NCBI GenBank assembly: GCA_905116865.2
Contig: CAJHNH020001613.1
Coordinates: 273,347-337,346, forward strand
DNA from: Candidula unifasciata
Lineage: Eukaryota > Mollusca > Gastropoda > Stylommatophora > Geomitridae
Direction of reading: 5' to 3'
Length of the DNA stretch: 64,000 bases
Position numbers and translations under genes: made by a program. Below, piece by piece: positions 36,300-48,189 of the stretch (within the stretch, counting starts at the first letter, position 1; every line of letters starts with the position of its first letter). The notes under the pieces are model-generated. The model was not told where the DNA came from. It was given only the letters and a program-made list of their open reading frames with translations, and ran no database searches.

Positions 36300-37130
36300 C
36301 ATCACTGGAGCTATGGGGTCCATACTATGAGTGATGCTCTTGGCAGGCAGCTAGCTGTTCTGCAGAGAGAGACCTATCTATACAGGATAAAACGGGGCAC
36401 AATGAAGTCAACCCTCTCAACTTAAACTTCTCACTTTAATTCCTAAAATGTCAGGGTTGTAAACCAGGAGTCCTAGGCAGGTTTTATTTTCATTCATTCT
36501 GTCGTAAGCAGGTGGTACTGAAATAAATCAAATGTGGTGCCTCCACAATACAGGATGTCCCATAAGTTTTCATACATAGGAAAATTAAACATTTCAATAA
36601 TGCCATTACAAGTATAACTCCAACTGTATCTGTATATGTTCTTCAGCACTAGAGATCTTGCATCTGAATGTGTTTTCTGGTACTCATTTAGAGCATATTA
36701 TATAAATAAAAATGGTTTTTATTAAAAAAATGTTTAGTTTTCTTGTGTCTGGAAACTTATGGGACACCCTGTGGAGGTCCGTTGCAGTGAATTGTGTGCA
36801 TCCAGTGTTGTCTTTGCAAATATTACTTAATAAGACCTAAAATTCTTACATGGTGTGACTCTCATACCACTGTCCCAAAGTCAGAAGAACAGCTCTTTTT
36901 CCCCTGAAACTGCCTGCCATCACAATTGAACCACGTATGTCTAAAATTGTGACGCACACTCACTAACTTCTTAGTCACGGAGCTGTCGATTGTCGCTATA
37001 AAGTAATTAATGCTCAGATCTGATTGAGTTTAATTAACACTCAAATTAAAGGAGTTTAAGTAACATTCAGGTTAAAATGGATTGCTGTAACAAGGCGCAT
37101 AAAGTTCAAATCTTTTTCTTCTCTCTTCTT
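36300..37130. other. Intergenic, no recognisable feature
   Basis: A phrase about a 30-bp inverted pair (ggatgtcccataagttttca at 36550 and gaaacttatgggacaccc at 36752) flanks about 200 bp. It could be a small inverted-repeat element, but borders are unclear. Confidence 0.35.
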
Positions 37131-37135
37131 AAAGT

Positions 37136-37440
37136 CTATGCTGTGTGCGCATTATTAGTCATGTCTATCCACAACCTTCTGCCGTCCAGCATCATTTCTT
37201 TCGGTTTCCCTTTGCATCTCTTACCCTCAAACTTTCCTACTGTCACGATGTACTCCAGTTTTCTCCTTCTCATCACATGACCAAAGAATGTAGACTGTCT
37301 CTTTCTGATGTGGGCAGTCAGTTCTCTTTGTGAGTCAGTTTCTTTCAAGACATCTTCATTAATCTTTTTATCTGTCCATGGTATTCTCATCATTTGTCTG
37401 TAAAACCACATCTCTGCAGCTTCCAAATAATTTTTCATTA
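37136..37440 (-). pseudogene. L2/RTE-like LINE 3' fragment
   Basis: Minus-strand frame: [38 protein letters not shown] and GKPKEMMLD. It retains long ORF similarity to 17285-17668. Confidence 0.75.
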
Positions 37441-37501
37441 ATCTATCAATTAAAGTTACAGTACACAAAACAATTAAAGCAGTTGTCAAACACACACTTG
37501 A

Positions 37502-37765
37502 GAGTCGCCATGACGTAGCGGCTAGACCCTTGTGTGTGAATTGGAAGTTCGTAGATTTACACCCTGGCGGAGCCATACTTCTTTAAAAAATTACCTTGAC
37601 TCCCAGGTCGACCCAGCATTGAGTGGGTACCGGGTGCTGTCCCAGGAAGTAAAGGCGGCCGGTGTGATGCTGACCACATCACCCATCTTGTGTCGATTGG
37701 TCTTTAAAAATAAAGGGCTAGCCCTATATTCTTAAAGGCATGGAAAAGGGTCTTTTACTTTTACC
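37502..37765 (+). mobile_element. tRNA-derived SINE family 1, full copy
   Basis: gtcgccatgacgtagcggct (A-box region), gactcccaggtcgacccag, gtgatgctgaccacatcacc, gattggtctttaaaaataaa, end ttacttttac. Confidence 0.85.
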
Positions 37766-37814
37766 AACAAATACTTGATGTCTTTCCTGGTGCTGAATGA
37801 GTGTATACTTTTTT

Positions 37815-38110
37815 GGGTGGGTTTCTCAGTGAATGATGAAGGAGAAATAATGATTACCACGTTTGAGTCTTTATCTTTATCTTCTTCTTTTGTCCTGCAG
37901 TGAGAAATTAGGGGCAGTTTCCTGTCTTTTGCTAGTTGTATAGCTTGTGTTAATGTCATAATGCGTTTATTTAACATCTCTTTTACTCCTTCCACCCATT
38001 TGGTCAGCCACAGGCCTGTCTTGTAGCTTGCTGTTCTCAAGTAGTGTGGTCTAGTTGCTGGCTGATTCTTCATTGGTTCTGTGCCTACCATTGTTCTGAG
38101 TTCTTTATTG
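37815..38110 (-). pseudogene. LINE C-terminal relic
   Basis: Minus-strand frame contains LTKWVEGVKEMLNKRIMTLT and QAIQLAKDRKLPLI, a LINE C-terminal block. Confidence 0.55.
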
Positions 38111-38267
38111 GTGACATAAGAGTTTTATGTTCAGCTCAGTTTGTTCAGTTCAGCCTTCTCATGCTATCCCAAATCTAAGTGATTTTCTCCAGCCTGTCTC
38201 CAGTCAGTTTTCTGAATGTTTGGGAAATACCAAGTTAATAAAGAAGATAACCAAGGGAATTGGCCAT

Positions 38268-38335
38268 CTCAGCAAGTGGACAAACAACCAGAACTTTACG
38301 CTGGAGTTAACAGCCAGTCAATTCTAAGAAGAAGA
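38268..38335 (-). mobile_element. R270 3' scrap
   Basis: agtggacaaacaaccagaac followed by ctaagaagaagaa. Confidence 0.6.
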
Positions 38336-38405
38336 ACATCTGTCTTGGTGTGGATTTGAACCCACGACCTTTGGGCTGACAGGCGAGCATCTAGCCTTTA
38401 TCTCA
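38336..38405 (-). mobile_element. tRNA-derived sequence (SINE head or tRNA relic)
   Basis: The reverse complement has gctgagataaaggctaga (A-box like) and ggtcgtgggttcaaatccac (B box). The ends do not pair as an acceptor stem, so it is not a functional tRNA gene. Confidence 0.5.
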
Positions 38406-38529
38406 GCTCCTGATTTTGAAAATGTTAGTACAGTAAATAATTAGTTACTATCATTACCATACTAAGGCCTGTTGGGCAAATATTAGTAGCCCTGTATTAT
38501 TAGTGATCAGCAAGATAAATAATGTATTC

Positions 38530-38640
38530 AGTATCATGGTGGTTGCCTTTACTTCCCAGCACATTTTCAGGCTACATTGACATGAGAGACTGTCAGTTTT
38601 TAAGTCTGTTTCGATGGTGATTCATACTGAGTGCCCACCG
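38530..38640 (-). mobile_element. SINE family 1 fragment
   Basis: atcatggtggttgcctttac, ttcccagcacattttcaggc parallels the reverse family body. Confidence 0.45.
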
Positions 38641-39054
38641 AACATGCAAACCTCTTGGGCTACTACGATGTCCATAGTAAAATAATATGCCCCGAAATCT
38701 GCTAACTTCATCATAAGCAGCCTTATTAATGATTTTATTAATGGATAAACAGTTGTCTAGTGAGCTTTGCCTTGTGAGTGTTTATTCATTGTGTTTACAC
38801 CCAGCATGCCTTTACGTCTTTTTTCAAGCATGAACAGGGATGAGCAGGAGAGATTATTTTCCAGGAGCTTTTTTACCATCTGAAGAAAAATAACAGTAAC
38901 TGGTTGTGTACTATTTTGTATACTTTCATTGAAAATATTTGATTATGTCTCCGAATTATGTGTGTAAATGGGTGATCTACAATGCCAGACTAACTTGCCA
39001 TTTTACATTCTGGCGTTTGAAATTTATGTTCTTCTTGATGTACTGTGATGGTAG

Positions 39055-39262
39055 TCAATTGTGCTTTAAAAAAAAAATGACCTTGACTCCCAGGTTGACT
39101 CAGCCTTGAGTGGGTACCAGGTGCAGTCCTGGGAAGTAAAGGTGGCCGGCGTGATGCTGACCACATCACCCAGCAAGTGCCGATTGGTCTATAAAAATAT
39201 AAGTCCAGCCCTATATTCCCAATACACCTAAAGGCGTGGAAAAAGGACCTTTACTTGACTGT
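39055..39262 (+). mobile_element. tRNA-derived SINE family 1, body
   Basis: gaccttgactcccaggttga, gagtgggtaccaggtgcagt, gtgatgctgaccacatcacc, gattggtctataaaaatata; the tRNA head is missing or decayed. Confidence 0.82.
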
Positions 39263-39279
39263 GATGTGCTTTGAGCTCA

Positions 39280-39530
39280 ACATCATCATCATCATGTAGC
39301 AGGTCTTTTGCAGAACGTCGCTCTCATCACAGTCTGCCTGAAAGAAAGTCGGTCTCTTGCCAGCTCTACCGCCTCAAGTACTTTCATACTCAAAAAGTCA
39401 CTAATATCCTGTGCCCATTTCGTTTGTGTTGGTCGGCCCCTGCCCCTCCTTCCTGGTACCATGCCTTCTGCTGTGAGCTGCTTTATGATAAAGTTGACGT
39501 GGTGAAGGCTTTCTAGGATCAAGTAAACAG
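39280..39530 (-). pseudogene. LINE C-terminal fragment with ATG-repeat tail
   Basis: Minus-strand frame: GRRGRGRPTQTKWAQDISDF, EAVELARDRLSFR and QTVMRATFCKRPAT, then stop and atgatgatgatg. Confidence 0.7.
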
Positions 39531-39565
39531 TGCAGCAAAACAGCCAAAGCTTCCTGAGAGAACCT

Positions 39566-39840
39566 TGTTCTTCTTCTTCTTCTTCACGTTATTCGTTCAC
39601 CTCTAGATGTTAGTTTTATTCTAGAACCTGAGTGTTGTGTGCACACCAGTTTAAAAGATATGGCTTGTATTTATGCGTACTGCTGGTTCCTTGCCGCTCA
39701 GGCAGAAGCACTGTGACTTTGAAGGAAGAGCCAAATTAGTCGAGTCTTACAACATCCTTCTGCTTTTTTTTTTTGAGGGGGGTAGACTGGGGGTCTATTC
39801 TTATTTCCCCCATAATGGGGCCCTGGGCCCCACAGTGGCG
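39566..39840 (+). mobile_element. R270 retroposon copy
   Basis: cttcttcttcttcttcacgt, gttccttgccgctcaggcag, gtctattcttatttccccca, taatggggccct. Confidence 0.78.
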
Positions 39841-39954
39841 CTCCAGACTCTACACAGGATATGGATTGAATGATTCAGCTGGGGGGTGTGCAGAGGGTCT
39901 CCATGATTTTTTGCCTGCCCCTGGGGTGAGGGGTGGAAAGAGGGGGGGGGGAGA

Positions 39955-40085
39955 GAACAGGTGAACTATTTATCAGTCTGCAACTGGCACTATTAGTGTG
40001 GGAACTCTTTGTTGGCTGCTGAGGAAGGGTATGAAGTACTTATGGGAATGTCATGAGTTCAGTGATATCAGTTCTCGAATTATTC
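39955..40085 (+). pseudogene. RNase H LINE 3' scrap
   Basis: ggcactattagtgtgggaac and a segment reading YLWECHEFSDISS. Confidence 0.5.
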
Positions 40086-40129
40086 ATTCTTGTGTGTTCC
40101 TGAGTGATTTTCTGTTCTTAATTGACACT

Positions 40130-40300
40130 TATGTTCGACCTACAGATCTGAAGATCAGGGGTTCAAATCCACATAGAGCCATATTTTTTTCCAGACATGA
40201 CATGGCTCAGGTCCACCCAGCCTTAAACAGGTACCAGGTAAAGTCCTGGGAAGTAAAGGTGGCAGACGGGATGTTGATGTGGGTCGACCAGTTTTCAGTT
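40130..40300 (+). mobile_element. SINE family 1 copy, truncated
   Basis: B-box-like ggggttcaaatccac at about 40160, then catggctcaggtccacccag and aagtcctgggaagtaaaggt. Confidence 0.7.
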
Positions 40301-40319
40301 CTAATTATGTTGAGCGACT

Positions 40320-40641
40320 CACAATGAGAGTCACTTTCCTTCCCATTGATGCCTCGATTTGGTGTAGCGCTTGCACTAAGTCGCAGGGGTGCATCCGAAG
40401 TTGCACGACTGTATGCGGCATATAATAGAGGCTGCATACAGTCGTGGGGCTGAGGCCGTGAAGTAGGGGGTTGGGGTTAGTTCCAGTTGTACATGTTTTG
40501 GGACCGTTAAAAGCTCACAGCATAAAAGACGCTGACAACAAGGAGTAAAATACGACACGCTATGCTTGAAACCCCGGCGACATAGTACAGGCGCTACACC
40601 AGATCGAGGCATCAGTAGGAAGAGAAGTCACTCTCATTGTG
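40320..40641. mobile_element. MITE-like element with about 60-bp terminal inverted repeats
   Basis: The left end cacaatgagagtcacttt...gatgcctcgatttggtgtagcgc is mirrored at the right as gcgctacaccagatcgaggc...gtcactctcattgtg; arms are about 80% identical over roughly 60 bp. An inner perfect 12-bp hairpin (40405-40416 with 40434-40445) adds structure. No transposase and no clear target duplication are visible. Confidence 0.75.
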
Positions 40642-40679
40642 GGCCACTTATCGTGTAATGTACCCAGTTTTCTCCTTTA

Positions 40680-41630
40680 CCTTTCCGTCCTGACAATTCA
40701 CAGATAATTCTGAAAATTCCTCATATATATTTATAAAAGAAGAGCTGAACTCCCAGCCCTGTACTGTTTGGGGGAACACAATTATTCTACTAGGGATTTA
40801 ACCAAAACCTTTTCTTGACAGGCTAGTGTGCTAGCAACTGTGACATTGCAGCTGATTATTAATGTTTCATTTAAATAACTTGTGTTTGATATAATTATTG
40901 TATAACAGATTCTGTTATTTTGAATATGTGTGTGCATATAAGTGCATATTCACATGTGTTTGGTATTTTCACTATAGCTAGCATTTGACATAAGTTAAAA
41001 ACAGTGGTATTAATATTTGCATGCTTTAGTGAGGATCTACTTAAAACTTACTGTCCGGAAATGCTTCTTGGTATGTTTGACCTCACTGAATTTTGATTGC
41101 TTATTTTTCTTGAATATGAGAATTTTTTTTTTTTTAAATCCTTTAATTTATTGTTGCTGCATCTTTCTTTCATCATTTCTTTTATTCTGAATGAAATAGT
41201 AACTATGTTAAGTGGGATTAACCTGGGCACCTAAAACAGTGAGCAAAAAAATGTCTGCCACATCAGGGGTTCAAGCTTTTGACCACTGAACCAGAAGGCA
41301 ACCAGGCTAGCTGCTTGACTTTTACAGCTTCCATCAGGATATTAGGTCATAGCTTTAACTTTTTTCAGTAACAGTGTATAGTTACTTTAACTCTTTCTGT
41401 CCTGAGAAGTTTCACTTTAAAGAAACTACTGTTTTGAGTCCAACAAACTTAAAATTAATAACGTTATGAAATGAATAAAAGAGCTAGGCCATCAATATGG
41501 CGTCAGTGAATTAACCAAAGACAGCTTGTCTCTGATAGAAGAGAGTCAGTAAAGTGAATTGTCTTTGGACTACTAATGAATGTATAGTTCAATGACTGCG
41601 GGATGTTACCAGGGTAGCTGACTGATGCTT
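40680..41630. other. Intergenic, no recognisable gene
   Basis: AT-rich. A weak reverse tRNA-like stretch (ggggttcaagcttttgacc) near 41268-41300 is the only notable feature. Confidence 0.4.
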
Positions 41631-41634
41631 AAAA

Positions 41635-41790
41635 CTTAAGGGAAAGGTGATACGGATGTACAATCAGACAGCTACTGGTACCATTGGAATTGGAACTCTA
41701 CGCTTGCTGCTGAAGATGGGGGACGGAGTGCTTATGGGAGTGTCGCAAGTGCTATGATGCTGATTCTTAATTAAGCATTCAACATTTAGC
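41635..41790 (+). pseudogene. RNase H LINE 3' scrap
   Basis: ctggtaccattggaattgga, cttatgggagtgtcgcaagt, gctatgatgctgattctt match 19200-19325. Confidence 0.6.
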
Positions 41791-41811
41791 CTCGTTGAAT
41801 GGTACTGAAAC

Positions 41812-42056
41812 CTAAAGTAAAGTAAAGCACCATTTTCACTCCAGTGGTACAGTGAACATATCTTTATGGACTATTTGGCACACATTGGTTGGGTCATACT
41901 GTCATGATACTTCCCAGGAATGTTTCTAGTATAGGCTGGGTCAACCTGTAGCCAAAGAAATTTTGAAGAAGAAAAAAGCTGACTCAATGCAGATTCAACC
42001 CAAGACCTTTAGGCCAGGAAGAAAGCATCTTGCCACTACACTGCTGTGGCTCCCAA
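41812..42056 (-). mobile_element. tRNA-derived SINE family 1, reverse full copy
   Basis: The reverse complement starts gggagccacagcagtgtagt (A-box region), has ggtcttgggttgaatctgca (B box), a poly-T linker, and the family body, and ends ctttactttacttt. Confidence 0.75.
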
Positions 42057-42164
42057 ATATTGAAGGTAACGGAAAACCCTGATAGCCATGTCAGAGTAAT
42101 ATATTTAAAGTATATGTGCAGGTTCTAAGAGTCCCATTGTGAGGGTAATAAATTATAGACCCAT

Positions 42165-42400
42165 TGCCTTCCTAACAAGTGTTGTCGTAAGAGTCAACAA
42201 ATTCTGGATTTTTTCCTCTGAAGTCTGAGTGCATCTGCCCTGAGAGATGAAGAACCAACAGTCTGCATATAAATAAGCAGATCTCTAACACGGATGTGCA
42301 CGCAAAGTTCAAGTTCTGGGACCAGACTAGGGTGCAGAAGTGGACGAACAGCCAGAACTTTCTGTCTCAGTTTAGAGCTGGTAAGCGCAAAGAAGAAAGA
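42165..42400 (-). mobile_element. R270 retroposon, reverse copy
   Basis: cctaacaagtgttgtcgtaa, gaagtctgagtgcatctgcc, gtggacgaacagccagaact, tail gcgcaaagaagaaagaaaaa. Confidence 0.82.
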
Positions 42401-42419
42401 AAAAAGAAGGCGACCTATG

Positions 42420-42870
42420 CTTCTTTCCCAAGAATCGTACTCTCCATTTTTGTGGTCTTATAAAACCATTATGAATGTGCAATTTATGTGTAAATATGAT
42501 AAGACTAACACATTTTATGATCAGCTCTGAATATGTCCTGGTTTTCGTTGTGACTTAAAATGTTATGTTTTTTAAAGTAATGTTTTTGTTAGGGCTACCT
42601 AACGTATCTTGTTTGAGAAACACTGGACTATACAGGCGTAATATTTCCAGTAACTAAGTGTAGAGTGTAACATCCTTCCCTTCCAATTTTTTTTAAGGCT
42701 TTTGTGATCATTACAGTTCATTTTATCTTCAATTTTTTTTTATGCACGTCTGATAATTATTGGCTTGTTAAATTAAAAAGTCTCATATTCATAATAACTG
42801 TTGTTTCTTCTTTTAATACAATTATTACCATGTTTTGTAGTCCATTGGTAATCTCCGTTTGCTGATTTTA
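42420..42870. other. Intergenic, no recognisable feature
   Basis: AT-rich unique sequence. Confidence 0.45.
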
Positions 42871-43025
42871 ACATCTGTATCTGGCAAGGAACAAGCAACT
42901 GAATACAAATAAGCCAGTAAAATGGATGTACACTCAAGACTCAACTCCTGGCACAAAGCCAAAATCCAAATGGATGAACAACCAGGACTTTCCACTGGAG
43001 CTATCAGCTGGTGAACAAAGTTGAG
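42870..43025 (-). mobile_element. R270 partial reverse copy
   Basis: ggcaaggaacaagcaactga, acaaataagccagtaaaatg, gatgaacaaccaggactttc. Confidence 0.65.
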
Positions 43026-43029
43026 GAAA

Positions 43030-44140
43030 GGAGGCACTTGTGGGGTTGTCCACCTAGGTGATGTTGGAACTTAGACTAATGGCTAAAGATGCCTAACACC
43101 ATGTTCCCAATGGCTGTATTATACGTGTGGAAGCAAGGATTTGACTTAATTGGACCAAAGTCCAGAGTGCCCTGTCTCGAGTTTCATATTAATATTCTGG
43201 TCTCCTGAGTGGTGTGATATCTTTAAATGATCTAATTTTTGTGTATCACAACCTGTGATACTCAAGAACCTCGGCCCATCTTGCCCAGACCTCTGGTAAC
43301 TGGTCGAGTACTGCTGCTTTTCGGGACTGGAAAGTAATGTAGGAGCCGACTGTTGGAGATAATGAATTAGATATCTGACTGCAGCAGCAGAGCCGTTATA
43401 ACCAAACACGACTGGATCGGATCATCAGTACGCTAAAGTGACTGGATCTAGGAAAGTCTTGGTTGAGGCGTCAAGAGGTATAAGCCTTGTTTCAGTGATG
43501 AAATAATAATAATAATGCACAGTACTTTAATTTTAATTCACCTCAAACAAATATGGTAGCTATATTTAGCACGGGTTAGGGTTAGCAAAACATTCATTAA
43601 AAAAAGGAAACCGAAATAACCGCAAAAAAAAAAACACCTTGATATTGCGTAATTGTGGTAATTTTTCAAGAATTTCCTGTTCAACCCTTGGGATTATAAC
43701 TGGGCAAGAACAACTCAAACGATTACTAATAAACTAAAAACATTCATTAACTGGTTGATGCCTGCGCAGAATAGAAATACTTCGATGTCATGATCTATCA
43801 AAACCTACGAATAACAAGCAACTCAGTTTATTACATTTGCCTAAACCTAGAATTGATTTATTCAAAACAAGTTGAGCATATTCTGCTGCTCATTTATGGA
43901 ACCATCTTGCACTTGAACTGAAAACTACAAAGAGTTCTTACTCATTTAACCACAAACTTTTTTATTTCATGATTTCCAGAGATTATATGCCACCTTAAAT
44001 GTAGTTAATAATCCATATTGCATTATCAGTTTATAATTAAAAAAGGTGTATATTATATGTTTATATGCGTATATGTGTAACATGTATTGGTGATATATTT
44101 ATGCACTTTTAGGCGTGTTTGTGTATGTAAGATTATGTAT
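43030..44140. other. Intergenic, no recognisable gene
   Basis: Contains an 87-codon minus-strand frame at 43146-43409 without a domain and otherwise AT-rich DNA. Confidence 0.4.
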
Positions 44141-44510
44141 ATGTTTCAGTGAGTGTATGAGTAATTGTATAAGTTTGTGTGTGTGTGTGATGTCTGAATG
44201 CATGTCTCTGTGTGTATCTATGTGTTTGTGTGTGTCTGTGTCGGCATATATTTGTGTGTCTCTTTAGGTGTGTCTGTGTAAGTCTCTGTGTGTCTCTTTA
44301 GGTGTGCCTTTGTGTGTGTCTGTGTATGCGTTTGTACGTTTGTGTATTTGTGTGTCTTTGTGTGTGTTAGTGTGTGTGTGTGTGTGTCTGAGTGAGCGTT
44401 TCTGAGTGTGTGTGTGTCTGTATATATTCTCTGCGTGTGTGTGTGTGTCTGCATGTGCCTGTGTATGTCTTTACGTGTGTCTTTACGTGTGTCTCTATGT
44501 ATGTGTGTGT
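44140..44510. repeat. GT-rich simple sequence
   Basis: Imperfect tgtgtgtctgtg/tctttaggtgtg repeats; the minus frame is all Thr/His and not coding. Confidence 0.9.
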
Positions 44511-45590
44511 TCTATAAACAGCTGAGGGACAGCTGTAGCATAGCCCCTTACAACTATGGGGTCAACCCCCCCCCCACCCCCCACCCCCTGAGGGTGGTGT
44601 TGAGGCGCCTAAGCCTCTAGGTCCTGGCGCCCATACGTATGGCGGTAGTCGTCATACTGCCTTTCGTTTTTGATTTCATCCATATTATGATTCCAAACTT
44701 TCAAACATATTCTCTACTGGTTTCCCCCTGCCTCTGTTCTTCTACAACTCCTCCGTGGAATCGACCTACACAAGTGTTTCCCTTTCCTACGACGCCCCCC
44801 CCCCCCCCATCAATCCCCTCTTTCCTTTCCCACAGAATATAAATGATCTCCTTCTGATGTGGGAAATCAGTTTTCTCGGTGACCTAATTTGAAGTCTAAT
44901 TACGCTGTGAATTGTTTTAGTGTCCATACTATGTTCTGTTAAAACTTAAATAATTCCTTGTTTTATCTCCTTATTGTTTGTTGAGCATTCTTGAGGGCAG
45001 TTACAGTGTTTGCGTGTGGTGATTTCAACTAAATGAAACCTTCATCCTCCTCTTCGACAAATACTGGACGTAAATTTGCCTAGAAAAACCACACAACAGC
45101 CTGGGGCTGTTGGGGTTGGTTCTGTAACATCCTGTAAAGGATACACAACTAACCTAACCTCCTCTTCGAGTTTTCACTTCCTTACATAATACGTCATTAA
45201 ATTTAAACCGGACAAGCGACTTCTTGTGGTAGTTTAAAATAAACAACAGATTTGGAGCATCGAAGTAGTTCCTTGTTCGTCAAAGTAATAGTAGTAAATA
45301 GTTCCTTGGTCTTCTTCATCCTTGTTTCAGAGACCTCCGGTTAAATCATTTGTAGCTGTGACGGTAGTGAGTTCGGTTTCATGAGTGCTGGTGTTTTGAA
45401 GATTCCTGGGGGGTGGGGGGTGGGGGGTTAGTGATTAGAGTTACAGGACTTTGTGTGACGCTTTCGATGGCGAACAGTCGTTTTGCAGGGGAGGAGGTAC
45501 AGAGAGGGGGGGGGGGGAGATGAGATTGAGAGAGAAGGTGAAAGTGAGAGAGATCGACTGAACTTTCTTTTCACAGGTAAAGAATTAGGC
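44510..45590. other. Intergenic with C/G homopolymer runs
   Basis: C runs at about 44569-44583 and 44796-44808, G runs at about 45408-45428 and 45507-45518. A weak LINE-like phrase (atctccttctgatgtgggaaatcag) near 44846 resembles 37300. No gene. Confidence 0.45.
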
Positions 45591-45725
45591 TCACAGACCT
45601 GGTTCAGTGGCTCATTGGATTATGAAGTTTAGTTTCGTGAAAAAATCCTAGCCCTTACCAGAGATTGAACCCGGAACCTCTAGCACTCGAGGTGGACACC
45701 ATGCCTCGAGACCATGCAGCCCCCC
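45590..45725 (-). mobile_element. tRNA-like SINE, fourth type
   Basis: The reverse complement reads gcatggtctcgaggcatggt and gaggttccgggttcaatctc, A- and B-box like with tRNA spacing. A C-run follows. Confidence 0.5.
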
Positions 45726-45774
45726 CCCCACTCCCCCCCCCCCCTTTCTTGAATGCCAAGAACGTCCTTATGAT

Positions 45775-45960
45775 GATGATGATGAGATTCAACTCAACCA
45801 GGACATCCATCAAACGATAAACACGAGGTGACACAAAGCGCCACCATGCGGAAAATGTTCACCCGCGAGATATCCCAGAAACCATGTTCAATCGTTAGGT
45901 TATATTAGGGTGCCCGACCACAGCCCACCCAGTTTGATTTTTTTGTAAACATAAATCCCA
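45775..45960 (-). mobile_element. SINE family 3, reverse copy
   Basis: caggacatccatcaaacgat, aaacacgaggtgacacaaag, accatgttcaatcgttaggt match the reverse of the family. Confidence 0.75.
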
Positions 45961-46127
45961 GGATATTGTGGTAAAACTCACTGATCGGTCGATTTATCGA
46001 ATACCAGGAGCTGTACTTGTGCTATTAGGGGTGATGAATGCATATACCTCAATTAAACCACCATCTTGAAATAAAAACAGCACTATTTAATGCTATTTGA
46101 CTTGCATGTGATATTTTAATATATTTG

Positions 46128-46358
46128 TCGAAGTCATCCCCTTGTAAGATGCAATGTTTTGTTATTTTGAAGCCCCACCCTGGCTTTTGCCGGGGGCCCT
46201 GAATAAAACCAGGGCATAATTATGGCCTAGTCAAACGGCTTGAAAGGGGTTTCTATGACCTCTCCACGGGTGATTCTAATCCACATAGTGGCACTTTGTG
46301 TCGCCGGGTGTTTATCACGTGTGTCATGTCCTAGTGGGGTACAACTACCTACCTACCA
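46128..46358 (+). mobile_element. SINE family 3 copy
   Basis: aagccccaccctggcttttg, ccgggggccctgaataaaac, cacgggtgattctaatcc, gtgtcatgtcctagtggggt, tail ctacctacc. Confidence 0.85.
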
Positions 46359-46362
46359 TATG

Positions 46363-46409
<47 letters not shown>

Positions 46410-46534
46410 CTTTGATAGTCAATCGCATTACGTCATATTGCAAAAACTGATATGAACGTGTGAAAAAGTTAAAAAAAAAAAAGCTTACAAGGGCGTAGAA
46501 TAGTACTGTCTTCGCATTTATCAGACTGCAATGC

Positions 46535-46755
46535 ACTAGTCATCACCTAAGTGAGATGCAATTGTTCGTTATTTTGAAGCCTAACCATAGCACTTGCCAG
46601 GGGTCGCAATATAGCCCGGTCATAAATCTGGCCTAATGGCTGAACGCGGTTTCTGGGACCTCTCCACGGTGATCCTCATCCACATGGTAGCACTTTGTGT
46701 CATCGGGTGTTTATCGCTTGAGTGATGTCCTGGTGGGGTAGAAAGTCAGTCAGTC
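46535..46755 (+). mobile_element. SINE family 3 copy
   Basis: gaagcctaaccatagcactt, gacctctccacggtgatcct, gtgatgtcctggtggggtag, tail tcagtcagtca. Confidence 0.85.
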
Positions 46756-46769
46756 AATGTTTCGAAACC

Positions 46770-46970
46770 GTTTGCCCTGAAGTGTGACGCAATTTTTCCT
46801 TATTCAAAAACCCCACAATGTATTTTATCGGGAGCCCTAATACAACCTACCGGTTGAACGGAGTTTCTGGGATCTCTCCACGGGTGACCTCATTCATGTA
46901 GTGGCACTTTGTGTCAACGGATGTTTATCGCTCTGTGTGATGTCCTGGTGGAGTAAAACTTACTTACTCA
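46770..46970 (+). mobile_element. SINE family 3 copy
   Basis: gaacggagtttctgggatct, ggcactttgtgtcaacggat, gatgtcctggtggagtaaaa, tail cttacttactc. Confidence 0.82.
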
Positions 46971-46979
46971 TCAGGTCTA

Positions 46980-47060
46980 GTACATTCAATAACCGTTCTC
47001 CCCAGGGCCCTGTTATAGGAAAACAAGAATAGACCCACTGTCTACCCCAAAAGTGGTGGA
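46980..47060 (-). mobile_element. R270 5' scrap
   Basis: cagggccctgttataggaaa, acaagaatagacccactgtc. Confidence 0.6.
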
Positions 47061-47089
47061 GAGTAACTAGGGGATCTAGTCGGCACTCA

Positions 47090-47215
47090 GCGGAAAGGCA
47101 AGACGGACATACACTGGCAACAACGGAACTGGCACTCTTTGCTGGCGGCTGAAGAAGAGGACGGGGTGCTTGTGGGAATGTCCCGAGTGTGATGATGTCA
47201 GTTATTACCTGAACA
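47090..47215 (+). pseudogene. RNase H LINE 3' scrap
   Basis: Frames give NNGTGT and CLWECPECDDVSYY; the retained CPEC identifies the family. Confidence 0.6.
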
Positions 47216-47340
47216 GTCAACACTCATCGTTATTATCAACAAAAACAACTTCCACTTGTACCGAAATATGTCGGAAGAGGGAACAATTTGCATCCGAGCA
47301 CTTTATTGGTGGCACTGGCTATTCTCACTTACTCACTTAC

Positions 47341-47573
<233 letters not shown>

Positions 47574-47690
47574 CGGAAGATTATCCCCACTGCACATCGG
47601 ACAAGTCCATACGCGCTCAGATCTCATCTTTAATATATCCCCCAGCGTGTGGCAACTGATAACACCCAGTCATTCAGTGTGGACGTAAAA
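47574..47690 (-). mobile_element. RNase H LINE, short 3' fragment with long (CTAA)n tail
   Basis: The reverse complement reads LKMRSERVWTCPMCSGDNLP before the ctaa repeat. This aligns with [20 protein letters not shown] at the end of 54471-55481, which has the same tail. Confidence 0.78.
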
Positions 47691-47834
47691 TATCTTTACT
47701 TAACCAGCCCTTCTACTCCTTGAGCTCCCATGTCAGATCTTTCAATGTAGGGTCTGGATGGTATATCTATTGTGACTGCAATCTGCGATGACCAAATCAT
47801 TTTATCGCCTGTCCAGATTAGAACGAGATACATT

Positions 47835-48035
47835 ACATGTTAAGTGGGATGCAATTTTTTTTTATTATTTGAAACCCCACCCTGGTTTTTGCCGGGAGCC
47901 CTAAATATAGCAGGACCATAAATATGGCCTAACGACTGAAAGAGGTTTCTGGGACCTCTCCACATGTGATCCTCTTCCGCATAGAGGCACTTTGTGTCAC
48001 CTGGTGTTTATCGCTTGTGTGATATCCAGGAGGGG

Positions 48036-48036
<1 letters not shown>
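47835..48036 (+). mobile_element. SINE family 3 copy
   Basis: ttgaaaccccaccctggttt, gacctctccacatgtgatcc, gtgtgatatccaggaggggt; followed at once by an AG repeat. Confidence 0.82.

Positions 48037-48037
<1 letters not shown>

Positions 48038-48102
<65 letters not shown>
48038..48102. repeat. (AG)n microsatellite
   Basis: About 65 bp of pure AG. Confidence 0.97.
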
Positions 48103-48104
<2 letters not shown>

Positions 48105-48189
48105 AAGAGCGACATTTTTATGGTCCTGTCCTGTAAAGCTAAGAAGAAAAGTCACAACGAAGGAGCTAAAGACATCAATGTACATACCG

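Noticed and set aside
38336..38405. tRNA gene
   Set aside because: A- and B-box-like phrases are present, but no acceptor stem pairs and the sequence is diverged; better explained as a tRNA-derived SINE.
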